In this document: piece after piece, positions 1 to 7,046 of the stretch
Position numbering within the stretch: position 1 is the stretch's first letter
Layout of the letters: the number at the start of each line of letters is the position of its first letter
Assembly (NCBI GenBank): GCA_003135315.1
Contig: PLBD01000055.1
Location: forward strand, 1-10,938
Origin: Acidobacteriaceae bacterium
Lineage (GTDB): Bacteria > Acidobacteriota > Terriglobia > Terriglobales > Acidobacteriaceae
DNA length: 10,938 nt
Direction of reading: 5' to 3'
The notes under the pieces: model-generated
Seen by the model: the letters and a program-made list of their open reading frames with translations, nothing else
Database searches by the model: none
What the model was told of the DNA's origin: nothing
Translations under genes and position numbers: made by a program

Positions 1-2
1 GG

Positions 3-1106
3 CGGTTCGAGCAGGTGTGGGCATCTCGTTTGCCGACCACGAAAGGATTGGACAACCACGAGATGGTGGACGCAATTCTGGATGGCAGGCTGAAGAGCTT
101 GTATCTGTTCGGGGAAGAGATGGGCCTGGTGGACTCGAACGCGAACTACGTCGCAGATGCGTTGTCCCAGCTAGATTTCTTTGTCGTGCAGGAGATCTTC
201 TTCAGCGCCACTTGCCAATTTGCCGACGTAGTCTTGCCCGCTGCCCCCAGCCTGGAAAAGGAAGGAACCTTCACCAGCACGGAGCGGCGAATTCAGCGGC
301 TGTACCAGGTATTTGAGCCACTGGAGGGCAGCCGGCCCGACTGGCAGATCGTGCAGGATGTAGCGAACCGTCTCGGCGCCAACTGGCATTATCAGCACCC
401 TTCCGAGATCATGGACGAGGTCGCATCACTCACGCCTCTGCTGGCCGGCGTGAATTACAAGCGGCTGGAAGGGTATAACTCTCTACAGTGGCCGGTTACC
501 GCGGACGGTTCAGACCAGCCTCTGCTATACCGCGAGCGCTTTGCTTTTCCTGATGGAAAGGCGCGGCTGTTTCCTGTTACGGTACCTAAACTGACCGAAC
601 AGCCTGACGATAACTTCGATCTGCATCTGAACAATGGGCGGCTGCTGGAGCACTTCCACGAAGGAAATCTGACCTACCGCACTGAAGGGATCCGGGAGAA
701 AACGCCGGACACGTTTGTCGAAGTCTCCCCCGAGCTCGCACAGCAGCGAGGTATCCAGAGCGGCACCTGGCTGCAATTGAGCTCACGTTATGGAGACGTT
801 CGCGCGCGCGCCCTGGTAACCGACAGAGTGCAGGGGAAAGAACTCTACATGCCGATGAACTCCAGCGTGAGTCCGGTCAACCGCTTGACCAGCAGCTTTA
901 CGGATCCGGTGACGCACACTCCGGCCTACAAGGAGGCGGCTGTCAAGATTCGCGTGCTCCCTGAGGTTGGCGAAAATCCGTTGCCCAGAATCAACTCTCG
1001 CTTCGGTCATCCCACACCCCAGCGAGGCGTTGAAGTTGAGCGCAAGTGGAAGCGCCCAGCCTATCGCACGCCCGGAAACGGGCTGGCAAAAATCGAAACC
1101 AATTAA
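3..1106 (+). CDS. fdhF: Formate dehydrogenase alpha subunit (molybdopterin), C-terminal part, 5' end outside window
   Basis: Large subunit of a molybdenum (bis-molybdopterin guanine dinucleotide) formate dehydrogenase, which oxidises formate to CO2. The reading frame is open to the left edge; the in-frame GTG at 15 is an internal Val (R-F-E-Q precedes it), so the gene begins outside the window. The visible 367 residues cover the end of the central catalytic domain (motif ATCQFADVVLPAAPSLEKEG, typical of molybdopterin oxidoreductases) and the C-terminal dinucleotide-binding domain, roughly residues 200-320 of this fragment (LHLNNGRLLEHFHEGNLT, then MPMNSS and a conserved N-R-L-T stretch). The catalytic Cys/Sec and the Fe-S clusters would lie upstream and cannot be seen. 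The DUF1641 gene follows 18 bp downstream, the pairing seen in Bacillus yrhE-yrhD and yjgC-yjgD, which favours formate dehydrogenase over nitrate reductase or other family members. The cofactor partner (NAD or quinone module) is not visible. Confidence 0.9.
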   Translation, partial: RFEQVWASRLPTTKGLDNHEMVDAILDGRLKSLYLFGEEMGLVDSNANYVADALSQLDFFVVQEIFFSATCQFADVVLPAAPSLEKEGTFTSTERRIQRLYQVFEPLEGSRPDWQIVQDVANRLGANWHYQHPSEIMDEVASLTPLLAGVNYKRLEGYNSLQWPVTADGSDQPLLYRERFAFPDGKARLFPVTVPKLTEQPDDNFDLHLNNGRLLEHFHEGNLTYRTEGIREKTPDTFVEVSPELAQQRGIQSGTWLQLSSRYGDVRARALVTDRVQGKELYMPMNSSVSPVNRLTSSFTDPVTHTPAYKEAAVKIRVLPEVGENPLPRINSRFGHPTPQRGVEVERKWKRPAYRTPGNGLAKIETN

Positions 1107-1124
1107 GAACGAGGAGACAAGACA

Positions 1125-1598
1125 GTGGCCAAACCGATTCCATTCGAGGTTCCTGCGCGTGACCCGCATCTGGAGTTGCAGTCCCGCCTGCAGGACGCAC
1201 CCGTGGAACATGCCGAAGCGCTGCTTGCGATGTACGACGTGCTCCAGGGTCTTCACGATCGTGGAGTACTTGACTTCGTGCGCGGCGGTCTCGGCGCCGG
1301 CGACAAGATTGTGGAGACCCTGGTGGACGCGACCAAGACGCCGGAAGCGATACGCGGCCTTCGCAATCTGATTGTCATGGCCAAGCTTCTGGGAACTCTT
1401 GAGCCTGAATTGCTTCACAGTTTCGGCGTTGCCTTCCACGAAGCGCTGACCACGGCGAAGGCACAGGAAGCAGAGCCTCCGGGCATGCTGGCAATTTTGA
1501 ACCAATTTCGCGGGCGCCAGTTCCGTCGCGGCCTGGTGCTGGTGAACGGCTTGCTCGAGGCATTCGGACGCAACCTGCCCGTGCAAGAAAACCCGTGA
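1125..1598 (+). CDS. DUF1641 family protein, formate dehydrogenase partner
   Basis: A 157-residue mainly helical soluble protein with no signal peptide or membrane segment. The start is GTG at 1125, supported by a GAGGAG ribosome site at 1111-1116, eight bases upstream. The stretch from about residue 43 (LHDRGVLDFVRGGLGAGDKI) to about 95 (LRNLIVMAKLLGTLEPE) has the features of DUF1641: a Gly-rich turn between hydrophobic helices, followed by a conserved N-L-x-x-x-x-K-L-L-G-like segment. Members of this family sit directly next to formate dehydrogenase alpha-subunit genes (YrhD and YjgD in Bacillus subtilis). Their biochemical role is not established; an accessory or structural subunit is plausible. 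The 18-bp spacing implies co-transcription with the gene before it. Function is inferred from context and family, not from catalytic residues. Confidence 0.85.
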   Translation: MAKPIPFEVPARDPHLELQSRLQDAPVEHAEALLAMYDVLQGLHDRGVLDFVRGGLGAGDKIVETLVDATKTPEAIRGLRNLIVMAKLLGTLEPELLHSFGVAFHEALTTAKAQEAEPPGMLAILNQFRGRQFRRGLVLVNGLLEAFGRNLPVQENP

Positions 1599-1618
1599 AC
1601 AAGCTCTGATCAGCTATA

Positions 1619-1644
1619 GGCCGGAGTCGCGCTTCCACTCGGCC
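1619..1644 (+). terminator. Possible hairpin after the formate dehydrogenase pair
   Basis: GGCCGGAGT at 1619-1627 can pair with ACTCGGCC at 1637-1644 with one bulged G and a nine-base loop. It lies 20 bp after the DUF1641 stop codon, where a transcript end would be expected. The bases that follow (TTCTGG) are not a real U-tract, so intrinsic termination would be weak. Confidence 0.35.
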
Positions 1645-1684
1645 TTCTGGCAACGGCTGGGTGGCGTGTGGATTCTGCTGGAAC

Positions 1685-1717
1685 TTGAAAAATCCTCCGA
1701 TCCCGGCGTGTTATGAT
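1685..1717 (+). promoter_or_regulatory. Candidate sigma-70-type promoter with extended -10 for the efflux operon
   Basis: TG-T-TATGAT at 1709-1717 is an extended -10 element with five of six bases of TATAAT plus the upstream TG. TTGAAA at 1685-1690 matches the -35 consensus in five of six bases, but its spacing to TATGAT is 21 bp, too long; against the overlapping hexamer TGTTAT it is 18 bp. The extended -10 could act with a weak -35. Predicted transcription start is near 1724, about 40 bp before the ATG of the channel gene. This is a sequence match only. Confidence 0.45.
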
Positions 1718-1764
1718 CCAGTAACTCTCAAGAAGCGGCCGCGTTACGGCATCCTGGCTAACGA

Positions 1765-3195
1765 ATGTCTGGTCTTCGTGGACGAACAGTCATCATGCTC
1801 TGCATGCTGGTTGCTGAAGGCATCTCATACGCCCAGAAAGCGCCTCCCGTTCCCGACCATCCCTGGGACGCTTCCTTGGCGAAGCAGCCACTCAAAGCGC
1901 CTCCGCGCCTCGTTCCGGTCCCCATCCTTGATCCGGCAAAGATTTACGCCCTGTCCGAATTGGTAAGCATAGCCGAACAGAACAATCCAGAGACGCGCGT
2001 GGCCTGGCAGAACGCCAAGGCGCGAGCCGCGGATCTGGGAGTCTCTGAGTCCACCCTTTATCCAACGCTGGCGGCCGCTGCCCTCGCGGGGAGCACCCGA
2101 AACGACATTTTCTTTGGACCCGATTTTCAGCGGCAAACCGTAGAGACTTTCTCGCCTGTTTTCCTGTTGGATTACGTCATCTTCGACTTTGGGCAGCGCT
2201 CCCAGGAGATATCCATCAGCAAAAGCAATCTCCTGGCCGCTAATTTTCAATTTAATGACACCCATCGCAAAGTCATCTTTCAGGTAATGCAAGCCTACTA
2301 TCGCCTGCTGGATAGTAAAGGACTGCAGGAGGCGGCAGAAGCGAACCTGAAGAATGCTGAGACAGTGCAGCAGGCGGCCGAAGCCCGCCTACAGAATGGG
2401 TTGGCAACATTGCCCGATGTTCTTGAAGCCCGAAGCGCCGCCGCGCAAGCCGATTACGATCTGCAGGCAGCCGTCGGGGCGGCCGAGATTGCGCATGGCG
2501 ATCTTGCGACCTCCCTGGGCATTTCGCCCACCACGCAGTTCCAAGTGGAGAGTATTCGGGACATTAAGATGCCCGACAGCATCGCTGACACAGTCGAGAC
2601 CTCCATCGACAAGGCGCTCTCAAGGCGGCCCGACCTGATGCAACGGGTTGCCGGACTACGTGCCGCGGGCGCCGAGGTGGGTGCGGCGCGTAGGACCTAT
2701 TTACCGACGTTGAGCGTCGACGGCCGCGCTGGTCTGGGCCGTTCGTACGGCGAGCAAATACAACTGCCGGGAGTCTACTCGCCTACTCAGGAGACCTGGG
2801 ATGCACAGCTTAGTTTAAGGTGGACAATATTTGACGGGTTGGCCAGGGAAAACCGTCTGGCGAGAGCGCATGCTGATCAAGAACAGGCTGCCGCGAGCGT
2901 GGACGCGATTCGAGATCAAGTGGAGAACCAGGTCTGGGCGGCGTACTCGACAGCCCGTACCGCACTGCGTCAGCAAAAAGCGGCCGCTGCGCTGCTCGAG
3001 TCGGCAACCGAGTCCTACAATGCTGCTTTGGAATCGTACAACTACGGTGTACGCAGCCAAATCGACGTGGTGTCGGCGCAGCGTACTTTGGCAGTGGCGC
3101 GCACCGCAGACGTCACGGCGCGGACCCAACTATTAACGGGATTGGCTGCTCTGGCCTATCAAACCGGCGATCTACTTTATGCGAAGACTCCGTGA
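1765..3195 (+). CDS. TolC-family outer-membrane efflux channel (MdtP-like)
   Basis: Outer-membrane exit duct of a tripartite efflux pump, 476 residues, a normal length for the family. The N-terminus carries a signal peptide (hydrophobic core at about residues 9-20, likely cleavage after S-Y-A at about residue 23); there is no lipobox Cys. Two outer-membrane-efflux repeats follow, roughly residues 60-255 and 275-470. Both are rich in Ala, Gln and Glu heptads typical of the long periplasmic helices. Family motifs include SLIAEQNNPE-like text near residue 70, RxDLxxxxAxxxAAxAxxGAARRxxLPTLS near 290-320, LRWTIFDG near 350, and an N-Y-G-V-R-S-Q-I-D-V-V-S-A-Q block near 425-440. No strong ribosome site precedes the ATG; another ATG at 1795 would shorten the signal peptide too far. 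It is the first gene of the operon and overlaps the YtcA-like gene by 17 bp if that gene starts at 3179. By position it corresponds to MdtP of E. coli; orthology is not shown. Confidence 0.92.
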   Translation: MSGLRGRTVIMLCMLVAEGISYAQKAPPVPDHPWDASLAKQPLKAPPRLVPVPILDPAKIYALSELVSIAEQNNPETRVAWQNAKARAADLGVSESTLYPTLAAAALAGSTRNDIFFGPDFQRQTVETFSPVFLLDYVIFDFGQRSQEISISKSNLLAANFQFNDTHRKVIFQVMQAYYRLLDSKGLQEAAEANLKNAETVQQAAEARLQNGLATLPDVLEARSAAAQADYDLQAAVGAAEIAHGDLATSLGISPTTQFQVESIRDIKMPDSIADTVETSIDKALSRRPDLMQRVAGLRAAGAEVGAARRTYLPTLSVDGRAGLGRSYGEQIQLPGVYSPTQETWDAQLSLRWTIFDGLARENRLARAHADQEQAAASVDAIRDQVENQVWAAYSTARTALRQQKAAAALLESATESYNAALESYNYGVRSQIDVVSAQRTLAVARTADVTARTQLLTGLAALAYQTGDLLYAKTP

Positions 3196-3496
3196 CGTGA
3201 AAACAAAATCGCAAGCATCGAAGAATCCGTCCAGGTTGCGGCTTGCGGTGATTGCCGCCGGCACTGCAGCAACGCTCTCGGCAACGGGGTGCTCGCGGGC
3301 GCCTTCGTTCAACATTCTCGGGTCGTTTTTCCCGGCCTGGATTCTGTGCGGGATCATCGGCATACTGCTGACCGTCGGAGTACGGATTCTGTTTGTGCGC
3401 GCCAAGTTCGAGCAGGAGCTTTCGCCGCTGATCTTGATCTATCCGTGTCTGGCCGCGTTTTTCACGTTTTCGATCTGGTTGCTGTTCTTCAGCTGA
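3179..3496 (+). CDS. ytcA: YtcA-like small inner-membrane lipoprotein
   Basis: A 105-residue protein with a basic N-terminus, a lipoprotein-like signal ending S-A-T-G-C (Cys 38; the -3 residue is Ala, a weak lipobox), then two membrane segments at about residues 53-73 and 82-104. Its pattern after the Cys (short polar stretch, small/hydrophobic residues, then F-F-P-A-W-I-L-C) closely recalls E. coli YtcA as I remember it (G-C-S-L-S-P then Y-Y-P-S-W-F-F-C), including the two-helix layout and the aromatic C-terminus. YtcA is a protein of unknown function encoded beside mdtNOP. Here the gene lies inside the pump operon, between channel and adaptor. Two starts are possible: ATG at 3179, overlapping the previous gene by 17 bp, or GTG at 3197, directly after the previous stop, giving 99 residues, closer to the 91 of E. 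coli. Neither has a strong ribosome site, so translational coupling to the previous gene is likely. Confidence 0.82.
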   Translation: MRRLRDVKTKSQASKNPSRLRLAVIAAGTAATLSATGCSRAPSFNILGSFFPAWILCGIIGILLTVGVRILFVRAKFEQELSPLILIYPCLAAFFTFSIWLLFFS

Positions 3497-3513
3497 ATTA
3501 GGAAAGAGAAGCC

Positions 3514-4749
3514 ATGCCTGATAACGACACTCCTGTTCAGCGCAAGCGCCTGGGGAAAATAGTGAGCGTGGCGGTCCCAGCCGCTGCGCTCATCGCCGGA
3601 CTGTTGGTGATATACCAGACCACGGTGTACCCTCGCACCGATGACGCGGAGGTGTTTGCCAATTTCATTGGCATCGCTCCCCAGGTAGACGGCCCTATCA
3701 CCACACTCGCCGTGCAGGACAATGCCTTCGTCAAGCAGGGCGGGCTGCTGTTTGAGATTGATCCCCGGCCTTACGAATATGCGTTGCAGCGAGCGCGGTC
3801 CGATCTGAGCACGCTGGAGGGCCAGATTGTCGACGAGAGCCGGACTATCGCATCGCAGGAGAGCGCGGTCGGCGCAGCGCGCGCCAACACCGACAGCGCC
3901 GCTGCAAACGTCGATCGCGCGGCATCCGCCGTCAACGAGGCGCGGGCCAACGTCGCCAGCGCCAAAGCGGAATTGGACCGCGCCCAGGCTGAACTCCTGT
4001 ATACCTCCAACAACTTTAATCGCATTGAGCCGTTGCTGGCCAAGCAATTTGTCACCGTCGACCAGGTGGACCAGGCCAGAACAGCGGTCACCGCGCGACA
4101 ACAAGCCGTGGACCAGGCGCGCTCGCAAGTGGCGCTGGCGGAAGCGCAGGTGCTATCGGCCCAGGCGCAATATCAACAGGCGAAGGCAGCGATGCAGCAG
4201 AGTCACGCGCAACTGGCCCAGTCGCAGCACAGCGTCTTGACACTCGATCCGCTCACCGCACAACGCGAGGGCAAGGCCGCCATCATCCGCAACGCCGAAT
4301 ACAACCTGAACAATTGCCGCATCTACGCCCCGTTTGACGCTCGGGTGACGAACCTCACCATCTCGCAGGGCGCTTACGCACACACGGGACAGCAGGTCTT
4401 CACGCTGATCGACACGCGCGTCTGGTGGGCCGTGGCCAACTTTCGAGAAACTCAGCTCCGGCACATCAAGCCGGGAATGCACGCCGACGTATACGTGCTC
4501 TCACGCCCGAACGTGCGCTACGACGGCGTCGTGGACAGCGTTGGCTTTGGCGTGCAGCCGGACTCGACGCTGGTCGGAACGTTCGGCGGGACCGGCCTGC
4601 CCGATGTGCAACGCTCCCTGAACTGGGTACATCTGGCCACGCGTTTTCCCGTGCGGGTGCGGATTCAAGCACCCGAGACCGAGCCGTTTCGTTTGAGCGA
4701 GTCGGCGGTCGTGGTCATGCGCCCGGATTCCTCCGGAAGGACGCAGTAG
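3514..4749 (+). CDS. mdtN: HlyD/EmrA-type efflux periplasmic adaptor (MdtN-like)
   Basis: Membrane-fusion protein that joins the inner-membrane pump component to the outer-membrane channel. It has 411 residues. A short cytoplasmic tail is followed by one transmembrane helix (about 15-35) and the family hallmark T-D-D-A-E-V (42-47). The first half of the lipoyl/biotinyl-like domain follows, with V-D-G-P-I and G-G-L-L-F-E-I-D-P-R-P-Y (about 58-87). A long Ala/Gln-rich helical hairpin covers about residues 88-265. The second lipoyl half (Y-A-P-F-D-A-R-V at about 270-277) and a beta-barrel domain with K-P-G-M-H-A-D-V complete the fold. The helical hairpin is clearly longer than expected: E. coli MdtN is about 343 residues. 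A ribosome site (AGGAAAGAG) precedes the ATG by a few bases, and the gene starts 17 bp after the YtcA-like stop. It is followed by the FUSC gene after 2 bp. Confidence 0.93.
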   Translation: MPDNDTPVQRKRLGKIVSVAVPAAALIAGLLVIYQTTVYPRTDDAEVFANFIGIAPQVDGPITTLAVQDNAFVKQGGLLFEIDPRPYEYALQRARSDLSTLEGQIVDESRTIASQESAVGAARANTDSAAANVDRAASAVNEARANVASAKAELDRAQAELLYTSNNFNRIEPLLAKQFVTVDQVDQARTAVTARQQAVDQARSQVALAEAQVLSAQAQYQQAKAAMQQSHAQLAQSQHSVLTLDPLTAQREGKAAIIRNAEYNLNNCRIYAPFDARVTNLTISQGAYAHTGQQVFTLIDTRVWWAVANFRETQLRHIKPGMHADVYVLSRPNVRYDGVVDSVGFGVQPDSTLVGTFGGTGLPDVQRSLNWVHLATRFPVRVRIQAPETEPFRLSESAVVVMRPDSSGRTQ

Positions 4750-4751
4750 CA

Positions 4752-6974
4752 ATGGCGTCGCAGGATCAGGCGCTTCCGGCGTTTATTCCGTCCGGGAAGC
4801 TCGACAGCGCCAGCATCTGGTTCTGGCAGTTCCTCAAGACCGAGCTTGCTCCTTACCCAGGCCGCGCCTGGGTGGTTGGCCGGATGGTTATCGCAGCCAC
4901 CGTTACCATGGTGCTGGTGATGACGTTTCGGATCCCGTACGGATTCCTGGGCGCCATCTACACACTCTTTCTCAGCCGGGAAAGTCCCACTGTAACCTTG
5001 CGCGCCGGCATCCGCACAGTGATCGTCTATGCGATCGCCACCGTCTACACCATTGTTGGCATAATGACGATGGTCGGCTCCCCCGTCACTCACTTTCTGT
5101 GGATCATAACGTCGCTTTTCGTGGCGTTTTATCTGATCCGCATTATTCCCGATTACTTTACGGCGGTCGCCTTCGGCTTTACGCTGGCGGGGGCGATTCC
5201 GCTGTGGGATGAAACCTTTCTCACCGTAAACCAGCGTACTGAGAACACGCTCTGGCTGGGATTTTCCGTGCTTGTCGGCAGCGCGGTGACAGTCGCTGTG
5301 GAGTACGTCTTTCGCCGCGTGCATCCCATGACCGATGTGACACAGGCCCTGGAGAGCAGGCTGCGGGCAGTGGAAGATGTCCTACGGCAGATCGCCGCGG
5401 ACCTTCCCCTTGGCGGCAAGCTGGAAAAAGAGATCTCCCTGTATTCGGCCCTGGGCACTTCCCGGTTAAGGAGGCAGCTGCTGCGCTCCGGATATCCGCC
5501 TCAGGTCATCGCGCAGATGAACGTAGCCGTTGCCTTGCTGGGGCGTCTGTCCGATCTTGCCGCCAGCATGCGCATTGTCCGGTCGAATCAGCCCATCGCT
5601 CTCAGCGCAGCGGATCGAGACCGGTGCTTGCGCCTCGCAAGCCAGATTTCAGATCTTCGGCGCGATTTGCAGCTGCGCAAATTGCCACGCGTAATCGAGC
5701 TTTCTAGTCTGGCCCAACCGTCGGAGCTACCCCTTCTGCCGGAGATGGAGCGTACGGTCGCGCTGATACCGCATGCATTCTCCGGTTCCGAGAGCGCCGA
5801 GGACCTCTTTGTTCCGCCAGCTTTGGATGCGGCGGCGAACCAACGATTTCTGGTCGCCGATGCTTTTTCCAACCGCGACCATCTCAAATTCGCGGTGCGA
5901 GGAACGCTGGCTACGATGCTGGCGTACGTGGTTTACCAGTCAGTCGATTGGCCGGGGCTGAGCACTGCGGTTGCGACCTGCATTATCACAGCGTTGTCGA
6001 CGATTGGATCCTCCCGGCAAAAGCAATTTCTTCGACTTGGAGGAGCCATTATCGGGGGATTCGTCTTCGGTACGGGCGCGCAGGTCTTTGTGCTGCCCTA
6101 TCTGGATTCGATCACCGGATTCACACTTCTGTTTGTGTTTGTCACGGCTATCTCCGCGTGGATCACGACGGCAACCCCGAGGCTTTCCTATCTGGGCGTG
6201 CAGCTTGCCCTGGCTTTCTATCTGATCAACCTGCAGGAATTTGCCATGCAGAGTTCCCTGGCCATCGCCCGCGATCGTATCTTCGGCGTGCTTCTGGGCT
6301 TGTTGTGTATGTGGCTGGTCTTCGATCGGCTGTGGGTGCGGGATGCACTGCAGGAGATGGAGGATGCGTTTGCCCGCAATCTGCGGATGTTGGCCGAACT
6401 CATCGAACAGTCACGGGAACCTGACCGCCATCAGGCAGCCCGGCGTGTGATCCAGTTGCGGGACCAGATCAACGATGGCTTCAACACGGTCAAGTCACAG
6501 GCAGACGCGGTGGTGTTTGAGTTTGGGCCTTCGCGCGAACGAAAACTCAAGATTCGCGACGACATCAGGCGTTGGCAGCCCACGCTGGGCACCCTGCTGC
6601 AAGTGCAGATCACCGGCTTGCAGTACTTGTTCGACAAGCGATATCCGGAACTATCGCAACCAATCACAGGCGCGCTGACTGCCTTTGAAGAAAACATGGC
6701 GATCGTCGCTCGGGCAATGTCCGACGAAGTTGCGGGCAAGATAGCTCAGGCCGGCCCCGATGTTCAGGAATCGGCTGCGAGACTGCGGCAGGAGATTGAA
6801 AAGCACTACACGGCTTCTGATCTTCCAATCCCGCCCACATTGGTTGATATGATCACCATAACCCAGAATCTTGCATCCATCATTGCCCCGCTGTACGCCG
6901 ACATTCACTCAACGTTCGCAAATTCTCAGCGCGGCGCAATGCATTATCCGGTCCTTACCGAAAAAACCACCTGA
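4752..6974 (+). CDS. mdtO: FUSC-family inner-membrane efflux protein (MdtO-like)
   Basis: Inner-membrane component of the pump, belonging to the fusaric-acid-resistance (FUSC) family, 740 residues (E. coli MdtO is about 683). It has two membrane blocks. Residues about 40-187 hold several hydrophobic helices ending in E-Y-V-F-R-R-V-H-P, where the first block gives way to a cytoplasmic helical region. Residues about 378-530 hold the second block, with S-T-I-G-S-S-R-Q-K at the family's conserved loop and W-L-V-F-D-R-L-W at the end. A cytoplasmic helical region follows each block. The start at ATG 4752 is chosen because it lies 2 bp after the adaptor's stop codon, has GGAAGG at 4735-4740, and gives the usual short N-terminus; the frame is open further upstream but only as overlap with mdtN. 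E. coli mdtNOP has been linked to tolerance of toxic cations and puromycin-like compounds; the substrate here is unknown. Confidence 0.92.
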   Translation: MASQDQALPAFIPSGKLDSASIWFWQFLKTELAPYPGRAWVVGRMVIAATVTMVLVMTFRIPYGFLGAIYTLFLSRESPTVTLRAGIRTVIVYAIATVYTIVGIMTMVGSPVTHFLWIITSLFVAFYLIRIIPDYFTAVAFGFTLAGAIPLWDETFLTVNQRTENTLWLGFSVLVGSAVTVAVEYVFRRVHPMTDVTQALESRLRAVEDVLRQIAADLPLGGKLEKEISLYSALGTSRLRRQLLRSGYPPQVIAQMNVAVALLGRLSDLAASMRIVRSNQPIALSAADRDRCLRLASQISDLRRDLQLRKLPRVIELSSLAQPSELPLLPEMERTVALIPHAFSGSESAEDLFVPPALDAAANQRFLVADAFSNRDHLKFAVRGTLATMLAYVVYQSVDWPGLSTAVATCIITALSTIGSSRQKQFLRLGGAIIGGFVFGTGAQVFVLPYLDSITGFTLLFVFVTAISAWITTATPRLSYLGVQLALAFYLINLQEFAMQSSLAIARDRIFGVLLGLLCMWLVFDRLWVRDALQEMEDAFARNLRMLAELIEQSREPDRHQAARRVIQLRDQINDGFNTVKSQADAVVFEFGPSRERKLKIRDDIRRWQPTLGTLLQVQITGLQYLFDKRYPELSQPITGALTAFEENMAIVARAMSDEVAGKIAQAGPDVQESAARLRQEIEKHYTASDLPIPPTLVDMITITQNLASIIAPLYADIHSTFANSQRGAMHYPVLTEKTT

Positions 6975-7046
6975 TTCTCAGACGCGCCGGGCTGCGCAAC
7001 CTTGGCGACACGACCCGTCCATAAATCAACGCCGTTTGGATCTTGA

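Noticed and set aside
783..1586. Long minus-strand open frame (about 267 codons) opposite the formate dehydrogenase pair
   Set aside because: It spans the antisense of two well-supported genes, has no recognisable domain, and is explained by GC-rich codon use on the plus strand.
4425..4751. In-frame extension of the FUSC gene by about 109 codons into mdtN
   Set aside because: The added peptide is Arg-rich and unlike the family. The ATG at 4752 lies right after the mdtN stop and has a ribosome site.
6975..7046. Possible bidirectional terminator between the convergent efflux and nitrilase units
   Set aside because: Only a four-base GCGC stem is visible and no T-run on either strand, so a terminator cannot be supported.
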